Source: Flavobacterium jumunjinense
GTDB lineage: Bacteria > Bacteroidota > Bacteroidia > Flavobacteriales > Flavobacteriaceae
Reading direction: 5' to 3'
Assembly: GCF_021650975.2 (NCBI RefSeq)
Contig: NZ_CP091285.1
Span: 1,302,001 to 1,366,000 of the forward strand
Length of the DNA stretch: 64,000 nt
The notes under the pieces were generated by a model, which did not search any database, had not been told where the DNA came from, and worked only from the letters and a program-made list of their open reading frames with translations. The position numbers and the translations under genes were made by a program. This document shows positions 44,731 to 54,811 of this stretch, piece by piece. The first letter of the stretch is position 1; each line of letters opens with the position of its first letter.

Positions 44731-47007
44731 TTATTTTAATGATGCTTTATACAATCTTAATTCATCCCAACTGATTGATTCTCCGTGTTTTTCTTTTAAT
44801 TCACTTAGACTTTGATCATTGTATCCATTGAAAACTTCTTTTAATACTGAAATTCTATCTTGTGTTAATATGTCAGAAATTTCAACTATTTCCATTTGAA
44901 TTAATTTTGAAAAATGATTGAAAATTGTTTGCGGTGTAAGTTTTCTCAATACAGCAATTTCTTCAATTGATACATTCTGATTCCAAAGCTCTAAAGTTTC
45001 TTCAATAGTAGATTTCTTTGGTGCTTTGGTTTTTATCTTTTTAGGCTTTTCTTCATAGTATGTATATGTCTCTTCTTCTTCAATTAAAGTAGAGAATTCT
45101 TTTCTAAACCTTTCAGAAACAGTAACTAATTTATTTATTTTGTATGTAGCAATATCTTGAGATGTTAAATTTTCTTTAGTTATCTTTTTTCCTTGAGTTA
45201 TTATACTTGTCAATAATTTTGCTTTTTTTAATTTAAGAATTGTATTAATATGAATTTCTTCTAATGCATATAATTCTTCATAAAAAGCCTTTACTTTTTT
45301 TATTCTTTTTATTTCTTCCAACTTTAAAAGTAATTCTTCAGCAATTTGATCTAAAATATTGAAAAAGTAATCATAAGCAGCAATACATCGTTCATTCACA
45401 AAATCATTATCAATAGAATCTTTAGAAAAAAGAGAATGAATTTGTGATAAAAACTTTTCTGAAAAAATCTCGATTTTAGCTAATTGTTCATATTGATTTT
45501 TTGCCCAACTTGTATGCTTTATTTTAACCGATTTAGGAGCTTCAAAATTATAACTATAAAAATGATTTCTCCATTCTTGAATTAAATCTTTGAAATTAAA
45601 AGCATTAGTAAGATATTGAAAGACGAAATTTTGTGTTTCCTTAACAAGCGATTTCGCTAAAGCTTCTTCTGTAGATTTATTTTCTGCATAGGAAAGCACA
45701 TCAACATCGCTAGAAATGCCATTCATTTGTATTTTTGACAATAAAATAAGGCCATTTAAGGAACGTAAACGAGAAAGTGCTACATATGCTTGTCCAGGCG
45801 CAAAAACTTGCGATACATCTAAAGCAGCTTTATCAAAAGTTAATCCTTGACTTTTATGAACAGTAATTGCCCAAGCTAATTTAATAGGGTAGTGGACAAA
45901 TGTTCCAACAACTTCTTCTTCTATCTCTTTTGTATCTTCATTTACTTTAAAACGAATATTTTGCCATTCGTATTTATCAACTTCTATGGTTTTATTTTCT
46001 TCTGGAAAATGAACACGAATTTCTTCACTAGATAGTGAACTAATAACACCCATTTTTCCATTAAAATATTGCTTTTCAAAATTTAAATCATTTTTGACAA
46101 ACATTACTTGTGCACCAATTTTTAATTCTAATTTTTCTTCTAAAGGGTAAATTTTTTCTGGAAAATCGCCAACAATCTCTGGAGAATAAAAACTAGATTT
46201 TCCTATTAAATCTTTTAAAGATTGCTCATTAATTAAATCGGCTTTTGAATTATGTGTAGTTAATGTTATATAACCTTTATTGTTTTTTAAATCGAAATTT
46301 GGTTGTACGAACTTATTAAGAACTGAAATATCTTCATTTGTGATTTTATTTTGACGTAAATTATTTAAAACATTAATAAATAAATTATCAGTCTGGCGAT
46401 AAATTTTTTCTAATTCAATATAGAGTGGTGGGTATTGTTGCATAACATGCGAATGGAAAAAAAACATACCACTGTAATAGTTCTTTAATAATTGCCATTC
46501 TTCATTCTTAACAACAGGTGGAAGTTGCAATAAGTCACCGATAAATAAAACCTGAACTCCTCCAAAAGGACGCTCAAGTTTTCTGATTTTACGCAACATA
46601 AAATCAATGGCATCAAGAATGTCTGCTCTAAGCATTGAAACTTCATCAATTATCAATAATTCCATATTTCGTATTACTGATTTTTTTGTTCCATTCATCT
46701 TGAAATGTCTAGCTAAAGTAGCGCGACTTTCAAATTTGATATTTCCTGCAAAACTTGAAATATTCTTATTATCTGGAAGAAAGGCTCCAAAAGGTAGTTG
46801 AAACATTGAGTGAATTGTAACACCGCCTGCATTAAGTGCTGCAATACCTGTAGGCGCAACAACAACTGTGTTTTTATGAGTAGTTTTAATAATCTCTTTT
46901 AGAAGAGTAGTTTTTCCTGTTCCTGCTTTTCCAGTAAGAAAAATTGATTTATTAGTTTGATTAATAAATTGCAAAGTGTAGTTTGCTTCGGCTGATAAAA
47001 ATTCCAT
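44731..47007 (-). CDS. Pif1/RecD-like superfamily 1 DNA helicase with C-terminal helix-turn-helix
   Basis: 758 residues. Walker A GKAGTGKT (26-33), Walker B LLIIDEVSML, RPFGGVQVLFIGDLLQLPP, and the C-terminal motif AWAITVHKSQGLTFDKAALD are those of Pif1-type 5' to 3' helicases. Residues from about 500 on form a long helical region, and the segment SIEEIAVLRKLTPQTIFNHF is a helix-turn-helix like the one at the end of RecQ-type or HRDC-linked proteins. Role in DNA repair or replication is inferred from the family. It is convergent with the DoxX-like gene. Confidence 0.88.
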   Translation of the reverse strand: MEFLSAEANYTLQFINQTNKSIFLTGKAGTGKTTLLKEIIKTTHKNTVVVAPTGIAALNAGGVTIHSMFQLPFGAFLPDNKNISSFAGNIKFESRATLARHFKMNGTKKSVIRNMELLIIDEVSMLRADILDAIDFMLRKIRKLERPFGGVQVLFIGDLLQLPPVVKNEEWQLLKNYYSGMFFFHSHVMQQYPPLYIELEKIYRQTDNLFINVLNNLRQNKITNEDISVLNKFVQPNFDLKNNKGYITLTTHNSKADLINEQSLKDLIGKSSFYSPEIVGDFPEKIYPLEEKLELKIGAQVMFVKNDLNFEKQYFNGKMGVISSLSSEEIRVHFPEENKTIEVDKYEWQNIRFKVNEDTKEIEEEVVGTFVHYPIKLAWAITVHKSQGLTFDKAALDVSQVFAPGQAYVALSRLRSLNGLILLSKIQMNGISSDVDVLSYAENKSTEEALAKSLVKETQNFVFQYLTNAFNFKDLIQEWRNHFYSYNFEAPKSVKIKHTSWAKNQYEQLAKIEIFSEKFLSQIHSLFSKDSIDNDFVNERCIAAYDYFFNILDQIAEELLLKLEEIKRIKKVKAFYEELYALEEIHINTILKLKKAKLLTSIITQGKKITKENLTSQDIATYKINKLVTVSERFRKEFSTLIEEEETYTYYEEKPKKIKTKAPKKSTIEETLELWNQNVSIEEIAVLRKLTPQTIFNHFSKLIQMEIVEISDILTQDRISVLKEVFNGYNDQSLSELKEKHGESISWDELRLYKASLK

Positions 47008-47051
47008 ATGGCAAATAATTTATTTGACAAATATAAACAAATGAAAACCAA

Positions 47052-47077
47052 TAAAAAAAGCCCCAAAAGGGGCTTTA
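47052..47077 (-). terminator. Rho-independent terminator of the OmpH-like gene
   Basis: Hairpin AAAGCCCC-AAAA-GGGGCTTT (47058-47077), followed on the minus strand by T7. It lies 18 bases after the OmpH-like stop. Confidence 0.85.
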
Positions 47078-47094
47078 TAAAATTATAAAAAAAA

Positions 47095-47703
47095 TTATTT
47101 TTTATCTTCTTTCGTATCTGCTTTTTTATCATCTGCAGAAGTTTCATCTTCTTTTTTAGAAGTCTTACCGTTTTTGGCAGCAAACTCTTCGTTAAGTTTC
47201 TTTAAAACTTCTTTTGTAATATCATAAGGATCTTTTGCAAACAAAATTGTTTGAGCATCACCTGTTCCATAAATATAATCATATCCTTCTTTTTTACCGT
47301 AAGTTTTGATATAATCTTTTAATCCAGTTACAATAGAATTACGGATACTATCACTTTCAATTTGAATTTGTCTTAGGAAAGCTTCTTGTTCCATAGAAAG
47401 TTGTTGCTCTCTTTGTTGTAATTCTGCACCTTTTTGTTGTGCCCATGCCATTCCTTTAACTTGAGCGTTTCTTTGAAAACCTGCTGCTTCAGTTTGGAAG
47501 GCTTGTAATTTTGCTTCTAATGGACGACCTAATTCTTGAGATTTAACTTTGAACTTATCTTCTTCATCTTTGTACTTGTCATATTCTTTTAAAAGTTCAA
47601 CAGTATCAATGTAAGCAGTTTTAAAATTTTCTTTTTTATCTTCTGACTTGTTGCAAGAAAATAATGCTAAGGATACTCCTAAAATCAATAAGGCTTTTTT
47701 CAT
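47095..47703 (-). CDS. OmpH/Skp-like lipoprotein
   Basis: 202 residues. Lipobox LALFSC (Cys17). The middle has the OmpH pattern: TAYIDTVELLKEYDKYKDEE near the N-terminus, then a long Gln/Glu-rich helical hairpin (QREQQLSMEQEAFLRQIQIE) and YDYIYGTGDAQTILFAKDPY before a Lys/Glu/Asp-rich tail. Skp-like proteins are periplasmic chaperones of outer membrane proteins; a lipid anchor is common for this family in Bacteroidota. Single gene with own terminator. Confidence 0.85.
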   Translation of the reverse strand: MKKALLILGVSLALFSCNKSEDKKENFKTAYIDTVELLKEYDKYKDEEDKFKVKSQELGRPLEAKLQAFQTEAAGFQRNAQVKGMAWAQQKGAELQQREQQLSMEQEAFLRQIQIESDSIRNSIVTGLKDYIKTYGKKEGYDYIYGTGDAQTILFAKDPYDITKEVLKKLNEEFAAKNGKTSKKEDETSADDKKADTKEDKK

Positions 47704-47955
47704 TTTTAATTATTGTTATTATTGCTTATGTATATTTAAAATATAATTTTTTGTAAAAATAGTAAATCCCTTTAAAGTAACAAATATTGCGCGTTTATTA
47801 ATTATAATAAAATCTTATGCTAATTATAGATAAACATAGGAAAATGCTATAAAAAACAACCGATTTAAAGGCTGTTTTCTTAAAGAAATAAATTTGGGTA
47901 AATAAAACGCTTAATACACACATCTAAGTGCGCTGAAAACGTCTTAAATTAGTTT

Positions 47956-48801
47956 TTAGTGCTTTTTTATGATGTAAATATGCGAGGAATACTCTTTTTT
48001 TATAATTCCAACACAATTTGAGATAAAACCAATAAAAAAACCTTTAATAAAATTCATTTTCCCATTTTTGTTTTTTTCAGATAAAAGAGAAACATAAAAA
48101 CTATCAAACCACATTGGTTTCACTTTTATCAATTTCATATTTTGTTTTTGAAAAAGTAAATCAATTCCTTTTTTAGAAAAATGCCATAAATGTCTTGGAA
48201 CATCGAAAGCAGCCCAAAACGATTTATAATATTTTGCATCGTAAGATTTGAAATTCGGAACAGCTATAATAATTGTTCCATTGGGTTTTAATAAACGTTT
48301 CAGTTCTGCAATTTGAAATTCTAAATTGGGTACATGTTCTAAAACATGCCACATAGTAATTACGTCAAAAGATTCGTTTTTTAAATCGGCTAAACTATTT
48401 TCAAAACTAACACCTTTATCAATTGCTATTTTTTTAGCTTTCCCACTTGGTTCAATTCCGGTAGTATTCCAATCTGATTTTTTTGCAGCGATTAGAAAAT
48501 CACCAGTTCCAGCACCAATATCTAAAACGGAACCTTTAGTATTGTATTTTGATAAAAGATTTACCTTTTTCTGAATGGCGCTCTTTTTTACTAAATGGTA
48601 CATTTTTTCAAACAAGGTTCTTTTTCCATCTGTATGTGAAATATAATCTTCACTTTCATAATAGGAGGGAAGTTTTTCTAAAGATGGTTGAGGATCTGTT
48701 TTAAGAATTTGATATTCTTCATTTAATAACAATGAAAAAGATTCTCCCGAAACGGAAAAATCTTTAACTGTGTTGTAAATATTGTTTTTTGTAAAATTCA
48801 T
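47956..48801 (-). CDS. Class I SAM-dependent methyltransferase
   Basis: 281 residues from the ATG at 48801; a longer frame adds 13 residues from 48840. Motif I is VLDIGAGTGDFL, and MWHVLEHVPNLEFQIAELKR is the post-motif typical of Methyltransf_23-like enzymes. KRLLKPNGTIIIAVPNFKSY fits motif III. The substrate is unknown; relatives often act on lipids or surface glycans. A perfect parS-like site lies 43 bases upstream of its start. Confidence 0.85.
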   Translation of the reverse strand: MNFTKNNIYNTVKDFSVSGESFSLLLNEEYQILKTDPQPSLEKLPSYYESEDYISHTDGKRTLFEKMYHLVKKSAIQKKVNLLSKYNTKGSVLDIGAGTGDFLIAAKKSDWNTTGIEPSGKAKKIAIDKGVSFENSLADLKNESFDVITMWHVLEHVPNLEFQIAELKRLLKPNGTIIIAVPNFKSYDAKYYKSFWAAFDVPRHLWHFSKKGIDLLFQKQNMKLIKVKPMWFDSFYVSLLSEKNKNGKMNFIKGFFIGFISNCVGIIKKEYSSHIYIIKKH

Positions 48802-48843
48802 TATAATTTTAAATAATTCAATAATAATAAGGTTTAACAAGAA

Positions 48844-48859
48844 TGTTTCACGTGAAACA
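48844..48859. promoter_or_regulatory. parS-like ParB binding site 1
   Basis: TGTTTCACGTGAAACA, a perfect 16-bp palindrome identical to the bacterial parS consensus (TGTTNCACGTGAAACA). It lies between the methyltransferase and mnmG. Confidence 0.85.
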
Positions 48860-48919
48860 TAGTAATCAGGTTGTTTAAAAAACTCATTAACATAAGTAAC
48901 ATATCAAACATCAGAAATA

Positions 48920-50797
48920 TTAACGACCCATATAAATTAACAGTACAGAAATATCACTTGGAGAAACTCCACTAATTCTAGAAGCTTGAGCAATTGTTTT
49001 TGGACGAATTTTATTCAGTTTTTGTTTTGCTTCAATCGAAATTGATTTTATTTTATTAAAGTCGAAATTATCTGGAATAATAACATCTTCCAATCTATTC
49101 AATTTGTCTGCATGATTTTTTTCTTTTTCAATATAACCAGAATATTTAACTTGAATTTCGGCTTGTTCAATAATTTCATTATCCAAATTATGTATTGCAA
49201 CATATTCAGATACTTTTTTGAATTTAAGAAAATCTGAAAGCTCTAATTGTGGTCTAGAAAAAACTTTAAACATTTTATCAGGTTGCGACATATGAGCAGA
49301 ACCTTTTTCTTCAAGAATTGGATTTGCCTCTTCAGGTTTTAAACTTGTCTCTCTAAAGAAAGTAACCATAGCTTCCGATTTAGAAAATTTTTCTTCCATA
49401 CGAATTAATCGTTCTACTTTAGCCAAACCAATTTCATGTCCTTTAGGAGTTAATCTAATATCGGCATTATCTTGACGAAGTAACGTTCTATATTCAGCCC
49501 TTGATGTAAACATTCTATAAGGCTCTTCAGTTCCTTTAGTAATTAAATCATCAATTAACACACCTATGTAAGCTTCATTTCGTTTTAAAACCAATGGTTC
49601 TCTTTCTTGTACTTTTAACGCAGCATTAATTCCTGCCATTAAACCTTGAGACGCTGCTTCTTCATAACCAGTTGTTCCATTAATTTGACCAGCAAAATAT
49701 AAACCTTCAACTAATTTAGTCTCTAGAGTATGCTTTAATTGTGTAGGAGGGAAGTAATCGTATTCAATAGCATAACCAGCTCTGAAGAATTTTACTTTTT
49801 CAAAACCAGCAACAGAACGCATTGCTTTAAATTGAACATCTTCTGGTAAAGAAGTAGAAAAACCATTTACATAAACCTCGACAGTATTCCATCCTTCTGG
49901 TTCAACGAATAATTGATGACGGTCTTTATCTGCAAAACGATTAATTTTATCTTCAATAGAAGGACAATATCTTGGACCAACACTTTGAATTCTTCCGTTA
50001 AACATTGGACTACGATCAAAACCTTCACGAAGTACTTCATGTACTTCGTTTGAAGTATAGGTCATCCAACAAGAACGTTGTACAGAAAGAGGCTTAGTTA
50101 AATTGGAATAAGAAAATTTATCTGGAATAACATCACCAGGTTGTTCGGCCATTTTAGAATAATCTAAAGAACGACCATCAACACGGGGAGGAGTTCCAGT
50201 TTTCATTCTTCCAGATTCAAAACCAAGTTTTAATAAGTCTTCTGTTATACCGAAAGAAGCACCTTCTCCTGCGCGACCACCTCCGAATTGTTTATCTCCA
50301 ATATGGATCAATCCATTTAGGAAAGTCCCATTGGTTAAAATAACACTTTTACTTTTAATCGTTATTCCTAGTGAAGTTCGAACACCTACTAGCTTACCGT
50401 TCTCAGATAAAATTCCAGAAACCATTTCCTGATAAAAATCCAAGTTAGGAGTTTGTTCTAACATCAAACGCCATTCTTCTGCGAAACGCATACGATCACT
50501 TTGAACACGAGGAGACCACATTGCGGGTCCTTTCGATTTGTTCAACATCTTAAACTGAATAGCCGTCTTATCTGAAACAATTCCAGAATAACCACCAAGC
50601 GCATCAATCTCTCGAACTATTTGTCCTTTTGCAATTCCTCCCATTGCAGGGTTGCAAGACATTTGTGCAATGTTTTGCAAACTCATTGTAACCAATAGAG
50701 TGGAGCAACCCATATTTGCAGCAGCAGCAGCAGCCTCACATCCAGCATGTCCACCACCAACTACAATAACATCATATTCTTCTTGAAATAAACTCAT
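48920..50797 (-). CDS. mnmG: tRNA uridine-5-carboxymethylaminomethyl modification enzyme MnmG (GidA)
   Basis: 625 residues, the usual length. FAD-binding GGGHAGCEAAAAAANMG (14-30) and CNPAMGGIAKGQIVREIDAL are diagnostic, as are GTGLxG-type GTPPRVDGRSLDYSKMAEQP and the C-terminal QASRISGVSPSDISVLLIYM. With MnmE it introduces the carboxymethylaminomethyl group at U34 of certain tRNAs. In many bacteria gidA lies close to the replication origin and to parS sites; three parS-like sites lie directly upstream and one downstream here. Confidence 0.96.
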   Translation of the reverse strand: MSLFQEEYDVIVVGGGHAGCEAAAAAANMGCSTLLVTMSLQNIAQMSCNPAMGGIAKGQIVREIDALGGYSGIVSDKTAIQFKMLNKSKGPAMWSPRVQSDRMRFAEEWRLMLEQTPNLDFYQEMVSGILSENGKLVGVRTSLGITIKSKSVILTNGTFLNGLIHIGDKQFGGGRAGEGASFGITEDLLKLGFESGRMKTGTPPRVDGRSLDYSKMAEQPGDVIPDKFSYSNLTKPLSVQRSCWMTYTSNEVHEVLREGFDRSPMFNGRIQSVGPRYCPSIEDKINRFADKDRHQLFVEPEGWNTVEVYVNGFSTSLPEDVQFKAMRSVAGFEKVKFFRAGYAIEYDYFPPTQLKHTLETKLVEGLYFAGQINGTTGYEEAASQGLMAGINAALKVQEREPLVLKRNEAYIGVLIDDLITKGTEEPYRMFTSRAEYRTLLRQDNADIRLTPKGHEIGLAKVERLIRMEEKFSKSEAMVTFFRETSLKPEEANPILEEKGSAHMSQPDKMFKVFSRPQLELSDFLKFKKVSEYVAIHNLDNEIIEQAEIQVKYSGYIEKEKNHADKLNRLEDVIIPDNFDFNKIKSISIEAKQKLNKIRPKTIAQASRISGVSPSDISVLLIYMGR

Positions 50798-50865
50798 TTA
50801 ATTTTAAAATTTTTCGATTGATTTTTTTTTTAAAACCAATCGTTCTACCATATAAACAACTTCAA

Positions 50866-50881
50866 TGTTTCACGTGGAACA
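50866..50881. promoter_or_regulatory. parS-like ParB binding site 2
   Basis: TGTTTCACGTGGAACA, one mismatch from a perfect palindrome; 69 bases upstream of the mnmG start. Confidence 0.8.
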
Positions 50882-50908
50882 CTCTTGATAGAGTAATGAT
50901 ATTTTATA

Positions 50909-50924
50909 TGTTCCACGTGAAACA
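50909..50924. promoter_or_regulatory. parS-like ParB binding site 3
   Basis: TGTTCCACGTGAAACA, matches the degenerate consensus; 43 bp from site 2 (start to start) and in the mnmG-ybeY gap. Confidence 0.82.
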
Positions 50925-50951
50925 TATAAAATATTTAAAATAGGTTTTGTA

Positions 50952-51371
50952 CTAATGTTTCACGTGGAACATAGCTATTTTTTCATTCTCTTTTTTACGC
51001 ATCACTAATTCATCGTTTTTACTTTTGTCTTTATAGCCACAATAGTGCATTACCCCATGTATTATAACTCTCTTTAATTCTTCATTAAAACTAGTATTGT
51101 AATCGGATGCGTTGTCTTTAACTCTTTCCACTGAAATAAAAATATCACCACTAATAACATCACCTTCTGTATAATCAAAACTAATAATATCAGTTAGGGT
51201 ATCATGGTTTAGATATTCTACATTAATCTTATGTAGATATTCATCATCACAAAAAACATAGGTTAGTTCGCCTAGTTTTTTCTTTTCAGAGTGAATACTT
51301 AAGGTAATCCAATCTTTATAATCTGTTTCATTTTCTAAAATAAAATCAGTTTCGTAATTAAAATTAATCAT
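50952..51371 (-). CDS. ybeY: Endoribonuclease YbeY (rRNA maturation)
   Basis: 139 residues. YbeY is a zinc-dependent RNase in 16S rRNA maturation and ribosome quality control. The metal site is VIIHGVMHYCGYKDKSKND: two His of the HGxxH helix are present, and the position of the third His of the E. coli motif (GYDH) is occupied by Asp, which appears to be common in this phylum. The last codons read MFHVKH and are also parS site 4. The start overlaps the end of the DUF4175 gene by 8 bases. Confidence 0.9.
   Translation of the reverse strand: MINFNYETDFILENETDYKDWITLSIHSEKKKLGELTYVFCDDEYLHKINVEYLNHDTLTDIISFDYTEGDVISGDIFISVERVKDNASDYNTSFNEELKRVIIHGVMHYCGYKDKSKNDELVMRKKENEKIAMFHVKH
50956..50971. 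promoter_or_regulatory. parS-like ParB binding site 4, inside ybeY
   Basis: TGTTTCACGTGGAACA; on the minus strand it is TGTTCCACGTGAAACA within codons for M-F-H-V-K-H and ends just before the ybeY stop. It is 47 bp from site 3. Confidence 0.82.
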
Positions 51372-54300
51372 TTGTTTTGAAATATTTTTGAACCTTCTGA
51401 TTGAAATTCGGCTGCAAAGGTAAAGTTTGTCTGTTTAATATTTCAATACTATTTAAATAATCTCTAAACTCTTTCGGTAAGGATTGAGAAGAACCATTAA
51501 ATTCTTGTTCGTTAGATTTTGATTTACGCTTTGTATCTTCGCCTTGTTGTTGAATTGCATTTTCTAATTTTAGTAATTCGTGTTTTAGATTAAGCATCTT
51601 AGATAAGGTTTGATTATTAAACCCTTTATTGATAAGTTGCTTTTCTATATCTTTCATTTGATTTAATGCATTTTGCCCAAGACCAGACATACCTTCTTTT
51701 TCTAAAGCTTTCTGCAAAGCATCTCTTAATTGTTGTTGCTCTTTAATAATTTCTAAAACTTTACCAGCATTTCCTTCTTGTCCATTTTCCCCTTCCGATT
51801 CTACACCAGAACCTTCGCCAGGTTTATTTCCTTTACCCTCTTGTTTACCTTCTTTACCTCCAGATTTGTCTCCTGGTTTGTCTCCTGGTTTTTTACCTTC
51901 TTTTTCTCCAGGTTTATCTCCATCTTTCATTCCATCCTTCATTTTCTCACCTAAACCTTCTTGTTGTTTAATAATATCTGGTAATTGTTTTCCTTTGTTT
52001 TCTCCTTTCTTTGGTTTTCCAGAACCACTACCTTGAGTTTGCATATCATCACGAACGTTACTTAGAAAGTCCGCTAATTTATTTGCAGAATTTAAAATAT
52101 AATGTTGATGTGATGTTCCTTTATTAATCATGTTTTCAGAAAGGGTAGACAGTGATTTGTCAAGATTATAATGTATTTCACCAACTTCATTTAATATCTT
52201 TTCACTAATCATCGGGTTACGTAGTGATACTGCAAACAAACTATCATCGATATGTTTGAATTGAATTTTTAAATCTTGCTGCTTTTTTAAGATCTTACTA
52301 AAGTGTACAGATTTAGTATTTGATTTTTTTGTAATGTCTAATAAATCTTCTTCATCAAAAGAGAAGGAGAGGAGGTTGTCTAGAATCTGACGAAGTACTT
52401 TAGCATCTTCTTCCATCTGTTCTTGTGAACCACTTGACATTGATGCAGCCATTTTTTGACCCATTTCTTTCATCTTCTTACCTGCTTTCTTTTGCTTTTC
52501 TTTAGCACTAGACTTACTATCTTTTTGTAATTCTTCTTCTGCTTTATTTAAATCATTTTGAATATCCTTTTGTACATTTTTATCTATAGGAATATCCATT
52601 GGTGATTTTAAATCTTTATTATCTTTATCTAAAGCATCTAGCTCTTTCTTAATCTCATCAAATTTATCAGATAACTCTTTTTGTTTCTCTAAACTATTAT
52701 TTTTATCTTCTGCTAATTGTTCTTCTTTCTCTCCAAGTCGTTCTAGTTTATCACCAATTTGTTCTGCTTTTTTTTCTACATAAAAACGTTTCGTTAACTC
52801 TACTAGCTGTTCTAAGTTTTTAGATTGCGTTTTACTATTCTGTTTTAGCTTTTCAGATTTTTCTAATAATTTATTTTTATCTAGTTTTTCAGAAAGCTCT
52901 TCCAGTTCTTTTAAAAGTTTTTCGTTTTCTTTAGATTGTTTTTCTGTTTCTTCTAGTCTTCTAAGAAGCTCTTCTTTATTTTTATCAAGCTCTTTTGGAT
53001 TAAAATCTTCGAGATTTTCAGAGAGTTTTTTAGAAAACTCTTTCATCATTTCATCTTGTTCTTTTTGTTTTTTAATAAAATCTTCAATCTTCTTTTGATC
53101 TTTGAAATCAAGGTTGGCTTTTTCTTTATTTAATTTTTGAAGTTTATCTAATTCTTGAAGTTGCTTCTCTTGATTTTGTAAAGATTTTTCTAAACTATTT
53201 ATATTTTCGTTTTGATCTTTTAGCAATTTATCGTCGATTTGATCGGAAGTTAGTTCGTAATGCTTAAAAATGGAAGATTTTGTGCTTTTGTAATTATTAA
53301 CTACATCATTATCAAATACTTCAAAGTAATATTCATAGTTATTTCCTTCTTGTAATTCTAAACCAGTAGGAAAAGTATAAATAAAACGATCTACAGCATC
53401 ATTTTTAATTGAAATTGCTTTTTTAAGTAAAATTTTTGGATTGTTTTTATCATAATAAACAACATTCAATTTAGTTAAACCATAATCATCTGCAAGGTGA
53501 CCAACAATAATTTTTTCTTTAAGCTTTAAACTATCTGGTGCAAATTGAACATTGATTGTAGGATATTGATCTTTGATTATTGAAATTTGATAATTGAGTT
53601 TTTCGAAATTTGAAACATTACTATTTGAAGTAACTATCTGATAATTCAAATCGTTCTTTAATCTTAAGGAATAATCGAAGACAGATTCATTATTTGAAAA
53701 AGGATTGCTAATATTATTATATACAAAATCAATATTAGTTGTTGACTCGGTATTAATTTTCCATTTAATAATTGTTCCTTCAGGAACAACTGCATTACCA
53801 GAACCAAGAATTGTTTCGGGGTTTTTCTTTAAATAAGAAGGGTAACTCAAAACCATTTGAAAATTAGAAATCGAAGGAACATCAATTACATTCAAACTAT
53901 ATTCTTTAGTAATAACTTCGTTTGATTGAATATGAAATTTTGTATTCTTAATAACGTTTTTAAAAGTATATTTAAACAAACCATTACCATTATTTTCTAA
54001 ATAGTACTCTTCTTCTCCAATAATTATAGATGCATTTTCAGGTATAACTTTACCAATAGATTGTACTTCTAAAACAAAATCATTATTTTGTTGTGTGATT
54101 AACTTTTTATTCAGAACAGAAAATTGAAATGGAGCAGGAGGTGAGTACAATGTTTGGTAGTGTACAACACGATCTAAACTATTTGCAATAATATTTGAAT
54201 TTCCAGAAACAAAAAACAAAATTAAAAGTAGTACCGGAAAAATTAAGTAGGGTAAAAATCTTTTATTTTTTGAAAAAGAAATAGCATTAGAAAAAGGAAT

Positions 54301-54705
54301 GGGTTGAAGATTACTTGCTTTTTGTTCAATTGAAGCAACTAATAATTCTGATGAAGTATCTTTTGAAGACAACTGTAAGAAGTTTAAAAGTGAATCTTTT
54401 ACTTCTGAAAAATGATTTCCAATAATAATTGAAGCCTCTTTATAGTCTAAACCTTTTTGAAGATTAAATAATTTAAAAATTGGAAAAAGTATAAATCGTA
54501 ACAAAAGGAAAACCTCTACTATGATAAACATCCAAAACAATATTGACCTTCCTAAAGTAGACAACCACAAAAAATGTTCAACTAAAAGTATAAAAATAAA
54601 ATATAACAAACCAAAACCACAAAATAGAATTGCTCCTTTTATAAGTTCGTTGATATAAAATTTTCTAATAAATGATTCTAACTTACTATAAATAACAGAC
54701 TTCAT
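51364..54705 (-). CDS. DUF4175 family large membrane-anchored protein
   Basis: 1113 residues. Two N-terminal membrane helices (GAILFCGFGLLYFIFILLVE; SILFWMFIIVEVFLLLRFIL) and a third at about 150-168 (FLPYLIFPVLLLILFFV) anchor it in the inner membrane. A beta-rich periplasmic section follows, then a very long Lys/Glu/Leu coiled coil (about 480-760), and a Gly/Lys-rich low-complexity stretch (about 900-970). This layout is typical of Bacteroidota DUF4175 proteins, whose function is not established. It overlaps ybeY by 8 bases, so they are co-transcribed. Confidence 0.85.
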   Translation of the reverse strand: MKSVIYSKLESFIRKFYINELIKGAILFCGFGLLYFIFILLVEHFLWLSTLGRSILFWMFIIVEVFLLLRFILFPIFKLFNLQKGLDYKEASIIIGNHFSEVKDSLLNFLQLSSKDTSSELLVASIEQKASNLQPIPFSNAISFSKNKRFLPYLIFPVLLLILFFVSGNSNIIANSLDRVVHYQTLYSPPAPFQFSVLNKKLITQQNNDFVLEVQSIGKVIPENASIIIGEEEYYLENNGNGLFKYTFKNVIKNTKFHIQSNEVITKEYSLNVIDVPSISNFQMVLSYPSYLKKNPETILGSGNAVVPEGTIIKWKINTESTTNIDFVYNNISNPFSNNESVFDYSLRLKNDLNYQIVTSNSNVSNFEKLNYQISIIKDQYPTINVQFAPDSLKLKEKIIVGHLADDYGLTKLNVVYYDKNNPKILLKKAISIKNDAVDRFIYTFPTGLELQEGNNYEYYFEVFDNDVVNNYKSTKSSIFKHYELTSDQIDDKLLKDQNENINSLEKSLQNQEKQLQELDKLQKLNKEKANLDFKDQKKIEDFIKKQKEQDEMMKEFSKKLSENLEDFNPKELDKNKEELLRRLEETEKQSKENEKLLKELEELSEKLDKNKLLEKSEKLKQNSKTQSKNLEQLVELTKRFYVEKKAEQIGDKLERLGEKEEQLAEDKNNSLEKQKELSDKFDEIKKELDALDKDNKDLKSPMDIPIDKNVQKDIQNDLNKAEEELQKDSKSSAKEKQKKAGKKMKEMGQKMAASMSSGSQEQMEEDAKVLRQILDNLLSFSFDEEDLLDITKKSNTKSVHFSKILKKQQDLKIQFKHIDDSLFAVSLRNPMISEKILNEVGEIHYNLDKSLSTLSENMINKGTSHQHYILNSANKLADFLSNVRDDMQTQGSGSGKPKKGENKGKQLPDIIKQQEGLGEKMKDGMKDGDKPGEKEGKKPGDKPGDKSGGKEGKQEGKGNKPGEGSGVESEGENGQEGNAGKVLEIIKEQQQLRDALQKALEKEGMSGLGQNALNQMKDIEKQLINKGFNNQTLSKMLNLKHELLKLENAIQQQGEDTKRKSKSNEQEFNGSSQSLPKEFRDYLNSIEILNRQTLPLQPNFNQKVQKYFKTND

Positions 54706-54811
54706 TTCGTAATTTTTAGGACGTTTAATTATAACTGATAAAATTACGATTTTAATGAATATAAATAGAATAAAAAAAATCGTAACTTTAAGAGTAGTAA
54801 AAACAGTAAAA

